Source: Clostridiaceae bacterium
GTDB taxonomy: Bacteria; Bacillota; Clostridia; Oscillospirales; Acutalibacteraceae
NCBI GenBank assembly: GCA_016296885.1
Contig: JAEDHT010000032.1
Location: 1 to 20,859, forward strand
Direction: 5' to 3'
DNA length: 20,859 bases
Shown: positions 13,293 to 19,990 of the stretch, one piece after another
Position numbering within the stretch: position 1 is the first letter of the stretch
How the letters are laid out: each line of letters starts with the position of its first letter
The notes under the pieces: model-generated
Seen by the model: only the letters and a program-made list of their open reading frames with translations
Told to the model about the DNA's origin: nothing
Databases searched by the model: none
Program-made: the position numbers and the translations under genes

Positions 13293-13443
13293 TTCTTATT
13301 TATTCCGCATTTAAATTCCGCATTTAAAGTGAAACGGAATACGTTTCCCCCTGACTTTATTTTTTCGGCTTTGATTCTTCCGCTGTGTGCTTTATTAATT
13401 GAATCACACACTGACAAACCAATACCTGCGTTTTCTTTTAATT
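13289..13443 (-). pseudogene. Truncated KdpD-like sensor kinase, C-terminal ~50 codons
   Basis: The frame ending in TGA at 13289-13291 reads KENAGIGLSVCDSINKAHSG, then RIKAEKIKSGGNVFRFTL and a Lys-rich end. NAGIGLSVC is the G2 box of the HATPase domain of KdpD-like histidine kinases, and GGNVFRFTL the last strand. Upstream of KENAG a TGA codon (about 13440) closes the frame and similarity ends; ten bases later the 3' end of tetR begins. More than 90 percent of the kinase, including membrane, His-phosphorylation and most ATP-binding parts, is gone. The clean junction suggests a deletion that brought tetR and the CDF gene next to the regulator. Confidence 0.8.
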
Positions 13444-13453
13444 GTCACAATCA

Positions 13454-14005
13454 TCATATAACTTTGTAAAAATACTCTGTTATCGTTTCAGGTGTTTCTT
13501 TCATTCCATTGTTAATCCACCATTTTAATGTTTCAACAAAGGTGGATACAATGTAATTTTTCCAGAAAGAATTCGGGACTTCATTATCTCTGCGAGATTC
13601 GAATAAAGAAAGCTGGCTTTCGATCAACACCTCAAGATTACTTCTGAAATATTTTAAAAACAATTCGTTGTTTTGAGATGATAGCAGTGCCAAGATATTA
13701 TTATCGTTTTTCTGTAAATGCTCAAACAGATGCAAAAATACAGAGTCAGACCCATCGCAGTTAAAGATATGCTTATGCCCGGTTTCTTCGTTACTTGCAG
13801 TATCAAATATATGGCAAAATAACTCCTCGCAAAATTCTTTGAGAAGATAATCTTTCGTTTCAAAATGAGAGTAAAATGTAGCTCTGCCAACATCAGCCTT
13901 GCATATAATTTCACCGACTGTAATCTGCGTAAAATCCTTTTTGGAAAGCAGTTCGGTAAAAGCGTTAAAAATGGCTTCTCGTGTTCTTCTTTGTCGTCTA
14001 TCCAT
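13454..14005 (-). CDS. TetR/AcrR-family repressor
   Basis: 183 residues from the ATG at 14005, which has GGAG six bases upstream; the ATG at 14017 in the same frame lacks a good site. The N-terminal helix-turn-helix is typical: RRQRRTREAIFNAF (3-16), then ITVGEIICKADVGRATFYSHFETKDYLL (about 28-55, region only). The larger helical C-terminal domain (about 75-183) resembles the TetR_C_8 class and binds an unknown ligand. It diverges from a CDF metal exporter gene, with a 13-base motif repeated in front of each gene, so it probably represses itself and the exporter. Whether the inducer is a metal or an organic compound is not visible; TetR regulators of CDF genes exist but many sense other ligands. 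Confidence 0.9.
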   Translation of the reverse strand: MDRRQRRTREAIFNAFTELLSKKDFTQITVGEIICKADVGRATFYSHFETKDYLLKEFCEELFCHIFDTASNEETGHKHIFNCDGSDSVFLHLFEHLQKNDNNILALLSSQNNELFLKYFRSNLEVLIESQLSLFESRRDNEVPNSFWKNYIVSTFVETLKWWINNGMKETPETITEYFYKVI

Positions 14006-14034
14006 TGTATTCTCCATACACTTTTTTAGATTTG

Positions 14035-14123
14035 TTCAGTAATGAATAATAGAGTAATATCGTATATTGTATTGGCAAATCAACCTGATATAATATTATT
14101 GAACAATATATTCGGTAATGAAT
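14035..14123. promoter_or_regulatory. TetR-CDF divergent promoter region with repeated operator
   Basis: TTCAGTAATGAAT (14035-14047) and TTCGGTAATGAAT (14111-14123) are direct copies differing at one base; the TTCA/TGAA arms give partial dyad symmetry. The plus promoter is TTGTAT (14067-14072), 16 bases, TATAAT (14089-14094), so transcription starts near 14101 and the second copy lies just downstream. The first copy lies between the likely tetR promoter (TTGATT..TATTAC on the minus strand) and the tetR start. One operator per transcript is a classic mutual repression design. Confidence 0.65.
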
Positions 14124-14166
14124 CTATTGTATCATATATTAATTTACAAGTCAATCGGAGGACATT

Positions 14167-15078
14167 ATGAAAACAGAGAGAAACATTTTGATAGCGTTTA
14201 TCTTAAATTTAGCATTTTCCATTTTTGAATTTATCGGCGGGGTTATAACAGGTAGCGTGGCAATTATCTCGGATGCAGTGCATGATTTAGGCGATGCAAC
14301 AAGCATCGGTATTTCATTTTTCTTAGAGAAAAAGAGCAAGAAGCAACCTGATGAAAAGTACACCTATGGTTATTCCAGATATTCGGTTATTGGTGGTTTC
14401 ATAACAACACTCATTCTTCTAATCGGTTCTGCATTAATGATATATAATGCAATTTGCAGAATTATAACCCCGACAGAAATTAACTATAACGGGATGATTA
14501 CTTTCGCTGTTGTAGGCGTTTGCGTAAATTTCTGTGCTGCGTTCTTTACCCGTGAGGGAGACTCTTTAAACCAAAAGGCTGTTAACTTGCATATGCTTGA
14601 GGATGTTCTTGGTTGGGCTGTTGTACTCTTGGGTGCCATCGTGATGAAATTCACAGATATCCCTATTGTTGACCCAATTATGTCTATCGGTGTATCGTTC
14701 TTTATTTTAAAAGGAGCAATAAAAAATCTAAAAGAAATTTTTTATCTATTTCTTGAAAAAGCACCTCAAAATATCTCAGTTAACGAAGTAAAAGAGCATA
14801 TTGGTAAAATTGATGGTGTGTTTGATGTTCACCACATCCACATATGGAGTATGGATGGGCAGAATAATTACGCTACAATGCACGTCGTTACCAACAGCGA
14901 ATCAAAAGCAATAAAAGAAGAAATCCGCAAAGAACTGCGTGAGCATGGAATAGGTCACGTGACGATTGAAACCGAAACAAGCACAGAGCATTGCAATGAG
15001 AAAGAATGTCATGTAGACAATCGATCTCATCATGCACACTGTCATCACCACCACCACGGACATCACCATTGTCATTAA
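14167..15078 (+). CDS. Cation diffusion facilitator (zinc-type) with His-rich tail
   Basis: 303 residues, start ATG 14167 behind GGAGGA. Six membrane helices span ~8-205. The metal site residues are D36 and D40 in SDAVHD (helix 2) and H142 and D146 in HMLED (helix 5). The cytosolic C-terminal domain (~205-275) has KIDGVFDVHHIHIWSMDGQN, the usual CDF fold with HHIHIW. The last ~30 residues hold about twelve His and three Cys (HCNEKECHVDN ... HCHHHHHGHHHCH), a probable metal chelator rather than the central His loop found in most CzcD/ZitB members. It exports Zn2+ or a similar divalent metal by proton exchange. It is controlled by the divergent TetR operators. Confidence 0.93.
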   Translation: MKTERNILIAFILNLAFSIFEFIGGVITGSVAIISDAVHDLGDATSIGISFFLEKKSKKQPDEKYTYGYSRYSVIGGFITTLILLIGSALMIYNAICRIITPTEINYNGMITFAVVGVCVNFCAAFFTREGDSLNQKAVNLHMLEDVLGWAVVLLGAIVMKFTDIPIVDPIMSIGVSFFILKGAIKNLKEIFYLFLEKAPQNISVNEVKEHIGKIDGVFDVHHIHIWSMDGQNNYATMHVVTNSESKAIKEEIRKELREHGIGHVTIETETSTEHCNEKECHVDNRSHHAHCHHHHHGHHHCH

Positions 15079-15080
15079 AA

Positions 15081-15111
15081 CAAAAGAAGAGGCTTACAAA
15101 GGAAGTCTCTT
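15081..15111 (-). terminator. Terminator between CDF gene and the 15219 gene
   Basis: AAGAGGCTT (15087-15095) pairs with AAGTCTCTT (15103-15111) with one wobble. On the minus strand the stem is followed by CTTTTGTTTT, so it best ends transcripts from the 16125-15219 gene group; on the plus strand it may also end the CDF transcript. Confidence 0.6.
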
Positions 15112-15218
15112 CATAGTAATTTAAAATTGCTTTTTTATACTTGCCGTATGTAAAATACAATGTGAGGGATGAAAATATTAAAACTATCAAATACAACCAG
15201 ATCATACAATCACGCTTC

Positions 15219-15548
15219 TTATAATCCGTAATGAATTATCCATTTACTTTCCCTAAGTGCCTTTTCCGAAAGTTCTTTTAGTTCGGATAAGCCGGAAATA
15301 TCTTTTATAACATCTATAAATGCTTTGATTGAACAAGGCGGAATGAGCGTAACACCACAATATGCAATGCCCTTACCCTTTACGTCAAGAGTATGCCAAT
15401 AAAAATCTATACAATTGAACTTTACAACTATATCCTCTAAGTAATCATCATCAACAGATATACAGTTATATTTTTGCGGTTCATACTCGTCATACCGTTT
15501 TCCTTGCCTGGGAGCATTTTGCATTATACCAAATTCGTGCCTTGCCAA
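15219..15548 (-). CDS. Conserved-looking small hypothetical protein, 109 aa
   Basis: The start is a TTG at 15548 giving M-A-R-H-E-F-G-I-M-Q-N-A-P. I take it because the (P/A)RHEFGIMQ start recalls a recurring Firmicutes family of unknown function, and a purine-rich stretch (AGGTAGTGAGA) precedes it. The protein is soluble and acidic, with YDEYEPQKYNCISVDDDYLED (15-41 region) and FYWHTLDVKGKGIAYCGVTLIPPCS around 50-75. Four Cys residues are scattered without a CxxC. No catalytic motif is recognised. It lies 66 bases from the next gene upstream on the same strand and could be the last gene of that group. Function unknown. Confidence 0.75.
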   Translation of the reverse strand: MARHEFGIMQNAPRQGKRYDEYEPQKYNCISVDDDYLEDIVVKFNCIDFYWHTLDVKGKGIAYCGVTLIPPCSIKAFIDVIKDISGLSELKELSEKALRESKWIIHYGL

Positions 15549-15614
15549 TATCTCACTACCTTTGTCAATTTTATATTTATTAAACTGATTAATATGTACA
15601 ATAAATGGAATTGG

Positions 15615-15836
15615 TTAGCAAAAAATAATAAGGATAACCGATACAACTAAAATTACAACTCCTAATATAAATTCTACTAATCCAACACACCTCGCATAAT
15701 CTATGGTTTTTCGTTTATTCTTAAAATCTTCGTCAAATCCGTTAATAAGAGAATATTTTTTCTTGAAGAAGATGAGATAGCCAAAAGAGGTAAAAGCAAA
15801 ACCCAAGATAACAGAAATAATTTTTAGCGCTATCAT
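15615..15836 (-). CDS. Small two-helix membrane protein, DUF3784-like
   Basis: 73 residues from the ATG at 15836, chosen because GGAGGGG lies four to five bases before it. A longer in-frame extension to 16019 would overlap the next gene and is implausible. It has two membrane helices (about 3-22 and 49-71) with a basic cytosolic loop, FKKKYSLINGFDEDFKNKRK, between them. The layout, a helix, then KKKYxLINGF, then an RCVGxxEFILG helix, resembles the DUF3784 family of small Firmicutes membrane proteins. Function is unknown. The neighbour upstream is another small membrane protein on the same strand, 40 bases away, so they share a transcript. Confidence 0.75.
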   Translation of the reverse strand: MIALKIISVILGFAFTSFGYLIFFKKKYSLINGFDEDFKNKRKTIDYARCVGLVEFILGVVILVVSVILIIFC

Positions 15837-15876
15837 GATACCCCTCCATAATGCACAATAAATTAGAATTGGCCGA

Positions 15877-16125
15877 TTAGTAAATGTATACTCGTGTAAA
15901 GACACCGATAAGAATGAGAATGACACCTGCAATCCGTGTCCATAACAATGTTCTTTTGGACACCTCAGCACTATTCGGCAAAACAGGGTGAATAAGCCAT
16001 AACAAACCACAAACAACAAAACCTGTACTTCTGTAAATCCAATGTTTCAATATAGTGCTAATTACATTTGCCAAAAGGACAACAGCAAGAGAAATAAACA
16101 TTTGTGCTTTATAAGTCAGTTTCAT
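15877..16125 (-). CDS. Small membrane protein, 82 aa
   Basis: Starts at ATG 16125, which has AAGGAGGG well placed. An upstream in-frame ATG at 16218 lies within the promoter and is rejected. The protein runs M-K-L-T-Y-K-A-Q-M-F and has three likely helices: 9-27 (ISLAVVLLANVISTIL), 33-50 (GFVVCGLLWLIHPVL) and 62-80 (TRIAGVILILIGVFTRV). I do not recognise the family. It is first in a minus-strand group headed by a TTGATT-17-TATAAT promoter, followed by the DUF3784-like gene and the 109-aa gene. Confidence 0.75.
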   Translation of the reverse strand: MKLTYKAQMFISLAVVLLANVISTILKHWIYRSTGFVVCGLLWLIHPVLPNSAEVSKRTLLWTRIAGVILILIGVFTRVYIY

Positions 16126-16177
16126 GCAACCACCCTCCTTTGTCAAACTCTTATTTATTGAACTATTTACTAAATTA

Positions 16178-16206
16178 ATTATATACCGACAGCACACAGA
16201 AATCAA
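16178..16206 (-). promoter_or_regulatory. Sigma-A promoter of the 16125 gene group
   Basis: On the minus strand, TTGATT (complement of 16201-16206), a 17-base spacer and TATAAT (complement of 16178-16183). The transcript would start near 16171, about 45 bases before the ATG. Confidence 0.8.
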
Positions 16207-16249
16207 GAAACCCTGCATCTCTCAATAACCTTGATTTCCACCTACCTAA

Positions 16250-16327
16250 AAGCAGAGGTTTTCTGCTTCTATTTTGAGCGGACCATTCTCTTACCAAAAG
16301 GGGTGCAAAAAGCCACCTCTTTTTGCA
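16250..16327. terminator. Two tandem hairpins between 16125 and 16370 genes
   Basis: AAGCAGA (16250-16256) pairs with TCTGCTT (16262-16268), five-base loop, then CTATTTT. TGCAAAAA (16304-16311) pairs with TTTTTGCA (16320-16327), eight-base loop. The second is oriented to end the minus-strand DUF3784-like transcript from 16370; the first has a T-rich tail on the plus side and may simply insulate. Confidence 0.6.
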
Positions 16328-16355
16328 ATAATACTGTTCGATTTATTGAAATTTG
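16303..16355. repeat. Copy 1 of an intergenic module repeated at 16745-16800
   Basis: GTGCAAAAA (16303-16311) and, 24 bases on, GTTCGATTTATTGAAATTTG (16336-16355). Copy 2 has GTGCAAAAAA (16745-16754) and GTTCAATATATTGAAATTTG (16781-16800). The second block differs at two positions out of twenty. In both, it lies shortly after the stop codon of a minus-strand membrane-protein gene. Confidence 0.55.
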
Positions 16356-16369
16356 ATAGTGTTCTATTG

Positions 16370-16711
16370 TCATTTTTTTTGCTTTTCAATTATTACACTT
16401 GAAACAATCGCATACACAATTGCGATTATAATAATAGCTACTGCAATATATGAAATCCAACGTGTATGAAAAAATATAGAAAATCCATTTAGCAGGAATA
16501 CTAGGCCAAGTAACAAAAACACAACCCCCGACTGACGATAATACGGTTTTTTGTTCATTGCATCTCGTTCTTGCTCAGAAGCATAAATGTATGCATTGTT
16601 AAAAAGAAATCCCTTTTCTTTAAATGAGCGAATACTCATAAAAAAAGCAAATGCAGATATCATACAAAGAACACTTGCAGCAATTATTTCGTCTATAATT
16701 AAACACCTCAC
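16370..16711 (-). CDS. DUF3784-like membrane protein
   Basis: 113 residues when started at GTG 16711. The ribosome binding situation is odd: GAGGTG overlaps that GTG, and it would be better spaced for an ATT/ATA a few codons later, so the true start is uncertain by up to six residues and an ancestral ATG may be lost. Helices are visible at ~7-27, 63-79 and 86-107. Between the first two lies FKEKGFLFNNAYIYASEQER..MNKKPYYRQSG, the cytosolic loop typical of the family. The tail is VIIEKQKK. Function unknown. The gene is flanked by two copies of an intergenic repeat and probably has its own weak promoter (TTGCAC..TAAATA about 20-45 bases upstream). Confidence 0.75.
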   Translation of the reverse strand: MRCLIIDEIIAASVLCMISAFAFFMSIRSFKEKGFLFNNAYIYASEQERDAMNKKPYYRQSGVVFLLLGLVFLLNGFSIFFHTRWISYIAVAIIIIAIVYAIVSSVIIEKQKK

Positions 16712-16744
16712 AAATCTTTTTTATTTAACTTATTAACCAATAAA

Positions 16745-16800
16745 GTGCAAAAAACTTTAGTTACAACCCTTACTATTCCTGTTCAATATATTGAAATTTG
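16745..16800. repeat. Copy 2 of the intergenic module, containing a perfect palindrome
   Basis: See 16303-16355 for the shared blocks. This copy includes TTCAATATATTGAA (16782-16795), an exact 14-base palindrome; copy 1 has the same core with two changes that break the symmetry. It lies 40 bases downstream of the YgjV-like gene stop. Confidence 0.55.
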
Positions 16801-16840
16801 CCTCCCCTGTATGAAACAGAACAACAATTTTTAAAAAGCA

Positions 16841-17350
16841 TCAAACTTCTTCGGATTTCTTCTCCTTTATCATTAAATAAAGTGTGATTCCGTTAGATAT
16901 AACTGTTGCAACATCAAATATCGCTCCGATATATGATCTCAAAGCAAAGTGATAAATTATCCATGGAACGAACGATAACGTTACAAGAAGTTTAAACTTT
17001 ATGGGATCTTTCACATCCATAAAGATTATGTATACGGTACATATCACAGTAGGTATTATTCCTAAAAACCCCTGGTCGTTTAATAAAATTGTCATAACAA
17101 TAGATACTAATATTATAACAATCTTCCATGATTTACTCAGCTTTTCTTTATAGCAAAGATAGTTTCTAAAACATGAGAGAACATTGCTGACAGCTCCGGT
17201 TACTCCGCCTAATAGCAACATACTCACAGCCTGTAAAAGCAATTGAATTATTTGCACCACAAGAATTTTTGACTTTTTCTTTATTGTGCCAGAAACCACC
17301 TGAATCATGGCTGCGATAAAATCTATAATATTTGCAGTCACAATTATCAT
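16841..17350 (-). CDS. YgjV-family inner membrane protein
   Basis: 169 residues, ATG 17350 behind AAAGGTGATT. Five or so membrane helices are visible, with alternating short loops: VQIIQLLLQAVSMLLLGG, SNVLSCFRNYLCYK, IVIILVSIVMTILL, LGIIPTVICTVYIIF, WIIYHFALRSYIGAIFD and a last ATVISNGITLYLMI. The QxLSMLLLG..TG..S..LS..RNxL pattern is that of the YgjV (Imp-YgjV) family, of unknown function, found in many bacteria. The tail is KEKKSEEV. It appears monocistronic: the next genes on each side are more than 100 bases away and a terminator precedes its promoter region. Confidence 0.85.
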   Translation of the reverse strand: MIIVTANIIDFIAAMIQVVSGTIKKKSKILVVQIIQLLLQAVSMLLLGGVTGAVSNVLSCFRNYLCYKEKLSKSWKIVIILVSIVMTILLNDQGFLGIIPTVICTVYIIFMDVKDPIKFKLLVTLSFVPWIIYHFALRSYIGAIFDVATVISNGITLYLMIKEKKSEEV

Positions 17351-17430
17351 TACAAATCACCTTTAATACCGACAGATTCATATCTATTTTAATGATTATA
17401 ACACATAATTATTAAAATTTCTACCATAAC

Positions 17431-17456
17431 AAAAAGGGACATCGAAGTGACGCCCC
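17431..17456 (-). terminator. Terminator of the ABC-LytTR operon
   Basis: On the minus strand GGGGCGT pairs with ATGTCCC (with two wobbles) around a seven-base loop, followed by TTTTTGTT. It lies 14 bases after the DUF3021 stop codon at 17470. Confidence 0.8.
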
Positions 17457-17469
17457 ATAAAATTTATAT

Positions 17470-17928
17470 TTAGTTTGATAAATATTTACTATCTTTCTCG
17501 CTTTGTTGTTTTTTCTTTAGCACTTCATTAATTTCGTTGGTTCTCCTTTTGATTATTGAATAAATAATCGCCCATATCGCCAAATATCCAACAATAAAAA
17601 CACCTGAAAAAACTAAAATAGGAATTGTTCCCCATTCTAGCCAGCCATTAAGCAGATATGTTGCCAGATAGCTTATATATAAAACGCTACCATGAATTAA
17701 AATTGCTATCATTAATGGCAGACGCTCAACTTGATAGATGACATTCATACCGCCAGCAATAAAGGCAAGTGCTGATAATGAAAATATCCCAAGGCAGACC
17801 TGATTTATAGTCAAAGTCTGCAAAACACCTTGATGTTGCAAAATCAGATATAATATCGCCAAAACAATCGGACCAAAACCACAAGCAATCAAACCACGGC
17901 GAAAAAATTCCAAAATAATCTTTTTCAT
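17470..17928 (-). CDS. DUF3021 membrane protein of a LytTR module
   Basis: 152 residues, four membrane helices (about 12-31, 42-61, 71-92 and 103-127), a short N-terminal cytosolic segment MKKIILEFFRRG and a basic tail (RRTNEINEVLKKKQQSEKDS). The FRRGLIACGFGPIVLAILY..L start and the AGGMNVIYQVERLP motif match DUF3021, which nearly always accompanies a LytTR regulator. Its ATG overlaps the LytTR stop (ATGA). In this family pair the membrane protein is thought to control the adjacent DNA-binding protein, probably by holding or sensing at the membrane; that role is a family-level inference. It ends the operon before a terminator. Confidence 0.9.
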   Translation of the reverse strand: MKKIILEFFRRGLIACGFGPIVLAILYLILQHQGVLQTLTINQVCLGIFSLSALAFIAGGMNVIYQVERLPLMIAILIHGSVLYISYLATYLLNGWLEWGTIPILVFSGVFIVGYLAIWAIIYSIIKRRTNEINEVLKKKQQSEKDSKYLSN

Positions 17929-18368
17929 ACCCCTTCATACCTCCTTCTGATTTGTGCAAAACAACGTCTGGAAACATATTCCCGATAGCCACACGTAAAC
18001 ACAGCATCCACACCACCGCTAAACACTGCATCAAATTTCAGAATACGGTGTTCATTAGCAAGGGTAGATTTGTTAATACGGATAAAATATGAAGGCAAAA
18101 CATTTTCTAAATCACGGAGCCTTTCCTGAATACGATAGTGATTTCCGTTATTATCAATGGCAATCACTTTTCTATCAATAATGGTAATACACTCTATTTC
18201 ATCGAAAGATAATTTTCGTTTTTCTCCATCCTTATCCCCCATAATGCTGTCCGCACCGGAAAAATTACAGACAAGATCTTCTATCTTTTGTGTCAGGGAG
18301 GAAGGCGCATGAACAATCGCTATAATTTCTTCTTCCGCATTTTTGTCGATAATGAGTTTGTATTTCAT
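17925..18368 (-). CDS. LytTR DNA-binding regulator without receiver domain
   Basis: 147 residues. Residues ~1-45 are a small N-terminal alpha/beta part. The LytTR domain (about 45-147) shows FDEIECITIIDRKVIAID, YRIQERLRDLENVLP, FIRINKSTLANEHRI and GYREYVSRRCFAQIRRR. FIRINKS and YVSRRY-like blocks are the domain hallmark. There is no phospho-acceptor receiver, so signalling probably passes through the DUF3021 partner, whose start codon overlaps its stop. LytTR proteins of this class usually regulate their own operon, here with an ABC transporter. The ribosome binding site (AAGGA) lies 12 bases after the permease stop codon. Confidence 0.92.
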   Translation of the reverse strand: MKYKLIIDKNAEEEIIAIVHAPSSLTQKIEDLVCNFSGADSIMGDKDGEKRKLSFDEIECITIIDRKVIAIDNNGNHYRIQERLRDLENVLPSYFIRINKSTLANEHRILKFDAVFSGGVDAVFTCGYREYVSRRCFAQIRRRYEGV

Positions 18369-18380
18369 CGTCTCAAATCC

Positions 18381-19112
18381 TTATTGTTTTTTCATTTGCC
18401 TTAGGAAACAGAACACAGCAACCACCGTTGTTGATACACTGTAATAAAGAATTGGTAGAGTATGTGGAACTGCGAGCTCAAAATTTCCGTTACATAATGC
18501 TTTTTCCATTTCTACTGCATGAACAAACGGAAGTACACCTGAAATTTTCTTAAAAAGCCCGCCCACGAGATCCAAATCGAACCAAACACCCGAAAGCCAT
18601 GCAGAAAGATTGGTAAACAATGCTCCGCAAATTCCGCCAATCTGCTTAACACCCAAAATACTGCCACACAAAAGCCCCAATGCAATATTGAAAATAGCCA
18701 TAGGAATTATTCCAATTATAGCATAAATTATATTTACGCTAACAGTCAGACCTAATGGAATTGCAGCCAAATAGCAGACAACTGTCTGTCCAAGAGCAAT
18801 AGGCAATATCGGGAGCATATACCCTAATATAAATTCAAATCCTGTAAGCGGTGTAGTGTATAATCTCTGCAAGAAGGCTGTTTCACGATCTTTGGCAACG
18901 AGCGTTGCGGAGAAAAGTGTCATAAAAGATAGTCCGAATATAGTGATCCCCGGAGTTAGTGTATTAATTTCAAACAAGCTAACCGGAATGTTTTTCTGCA
19001 AGCAACTCAGAAGCAACAACAAAACCAAAGGGAACCCTAGTCCAAACGCAAGATTAATTGGGTCACGCAAAATCTCTTTTGTACATCTTTTGGCAAAGGT
19101 TATCATTCTCAT
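18381..19112 (-). CDS. ABC-2 type transporter permease
   Basis: 243 residues, six membrane helices: about 20-40, 52-72, 92-118, 126-151, 157-178 and 218-237. The start RMITFAKRCTKEILRDPINLAFGLGFPL is the amphipathic elbow and first helix typical of ABC2 permeases, and residues ~70-90 (TLVAKDRETAFLQRLYTTPLTGFEFILGY, region only) hold the ERE(x)GTL-like coupling loop. Such permeases export drugs, lipids or peptides with a separate ATPase. The ATG overlaps the ATPase stop (ATGA), with GGAGGG upstream, so the two form one transporter. Substrate is unknown; in LytTR-controlled sets it is often antibiotic or bacteriocin defence. Confidence 0.93.
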   Translation of the reverse strand: MRMITFAKRCTKEILRDPINLAFGLGFPLVLLLLLSCLQKNIPVSLFEINTLTPGITIFGLSFMTLFSATLVAKDRETAFLQRLYTTPLTGFEFILGYMLPILPIALGQTVVCYLAAIPLGLTVSVNIIYAIIGIIPMAIFNIALGLLCGSILGVKQIGGICGALFTNLSAWLSGVWFDLDLVGGLFKKISGVLPFVHAVEMEKALCNGNFELAVPHTLPILYYSVSTTVVAVFCFLRQMKKQ

Positions 19113-19837
19113 ACTGCACCCTCCTTTACAATAGAAATGAAGGCTGTTTCAAAATCGTTGGTCCCAGCCTTACTGTTCAGTTCTTCTACTGTTCCTACTA
19201 CAAGAAGCCTACCGCCTTTCATAATACCAATTCTATCTGATAGCGATTCTGCTTCCTCCATATAATGTGTGGTTAGAATAATAGTTACCTTGCCCTTCAA
19301 AGATCGAATCACATCCCAGAGATCATGCCTTGCAATCACATCTAATCCAAGGGTAGGTTCATCCAAAAATAGAATTTGAGGCTCGCTAATCAATGCCATG
19401 GCGATGCTGACACGGCGTTGAAATCCACCTGATAACTTACAGGCTTTTCTTTGTAAGATAGAATCCAGAGCAAATTGCTTTGTTAGCTCTTCGATTTTCT
19501 TCTTTGTTTTTTCTTTTGAAAATCTATGGATACCACAAATAAGCTCAAGGTTTTCCCTTACAGTAAGGTTTGGGGCTACTGCACTTTCCTGAGGTGACAC
19601 CCCAATCAACTGCTTTACCTGTTCCGATTGCTTGGTTATGCTATAGCCACCTACGAATGCATCTCCGCCCGTAGGCTTTGTTAAGCAGGTTAACATTTTT
19701 ATCGTCGTGGTTTTTCCAGCACCGTTAATGCCCAACAACGAAAACAATTCACCTTTACGAATTTCTAAATTGAGCTTGTCTACAGTAGTTAAATTTTTGT
19801 ACTGCTTGACAAGCTCAATTGTTTTTATTTCTATCAT
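19109..19837 (-). CDS. ABC transporter ATPase, drug/peptide export type
   Basis: 242 residues from ATG 19837, eight bases after AAGGAGGT; an upstream in-frame ATG at 19873 lies in the promoter. Motifs are Walker A GINGAGKTT (36-44), Q-loop Q83 in SPQES, signature LSGGF (135-139), Walker B ILFLDEP (155-161), D-loop GLD and H-loop His191 in TTHYMEEAE. The protein lacks a long C-terminal extension and fits the CcmA/DrrA-like ABC-2 exporter class. It is the first gene of the ABC-LytTR-DUF3021 operon and overlaps the permease gene by four bases. An extended -10 promoter lies about 30 bases upstream. Confidence 0.95.
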   Translation of the reverse strand: MIEIKTIELVKQYKNLTTVDKLNLEIRKGELFSLLGINGAGKTTTIKMLTCLTKPTGGDAFVGGYSITKQSEQVKQLIGVSPQESAVAPNLTVRENLELICGIHRFSKEKTKKKIEELTKQFALDSILQRKACKLSGGFQRRVSIAMALISEPQILFLDEPTLGLDVIARHDLWDVIRSLKGKVTIILTTHYMEEAESLSDRIGIMKGGRLLVVGTVEELNSKAGTNDFETAFISIVKEGAV

Positions 19838-19865
19838 TTGCGTTACCTCCTTTTTATTTTGCATT

Positions 19866-19877
19866 ACTATCATAGCA
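19866..19877 (-). promoter_or_regulatory. Extended -10 promoter of the ABC operon
   Basis: The minus strand reads TTTGCTATGAT: TGC directly before TATGAT (complement of 19869-19874) is an extended -10 element. No good -35 is present at 17 bases; TCAACA lies 19 bases upstream. This suits a promoter that an activator such as the LytTR protein could boost. Confidence 0.5.
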
Positions 19878-19990
19878 AATAAAAAAGAGAAGGTGTTGAT
19901 TTTTGTCTATTCGGTCATTTATGCTGTCTCATCGGTAATAAAAAATTAGGTTTACCACAAATTTTGAGTGAAGAATAATTTAGAATTTTA

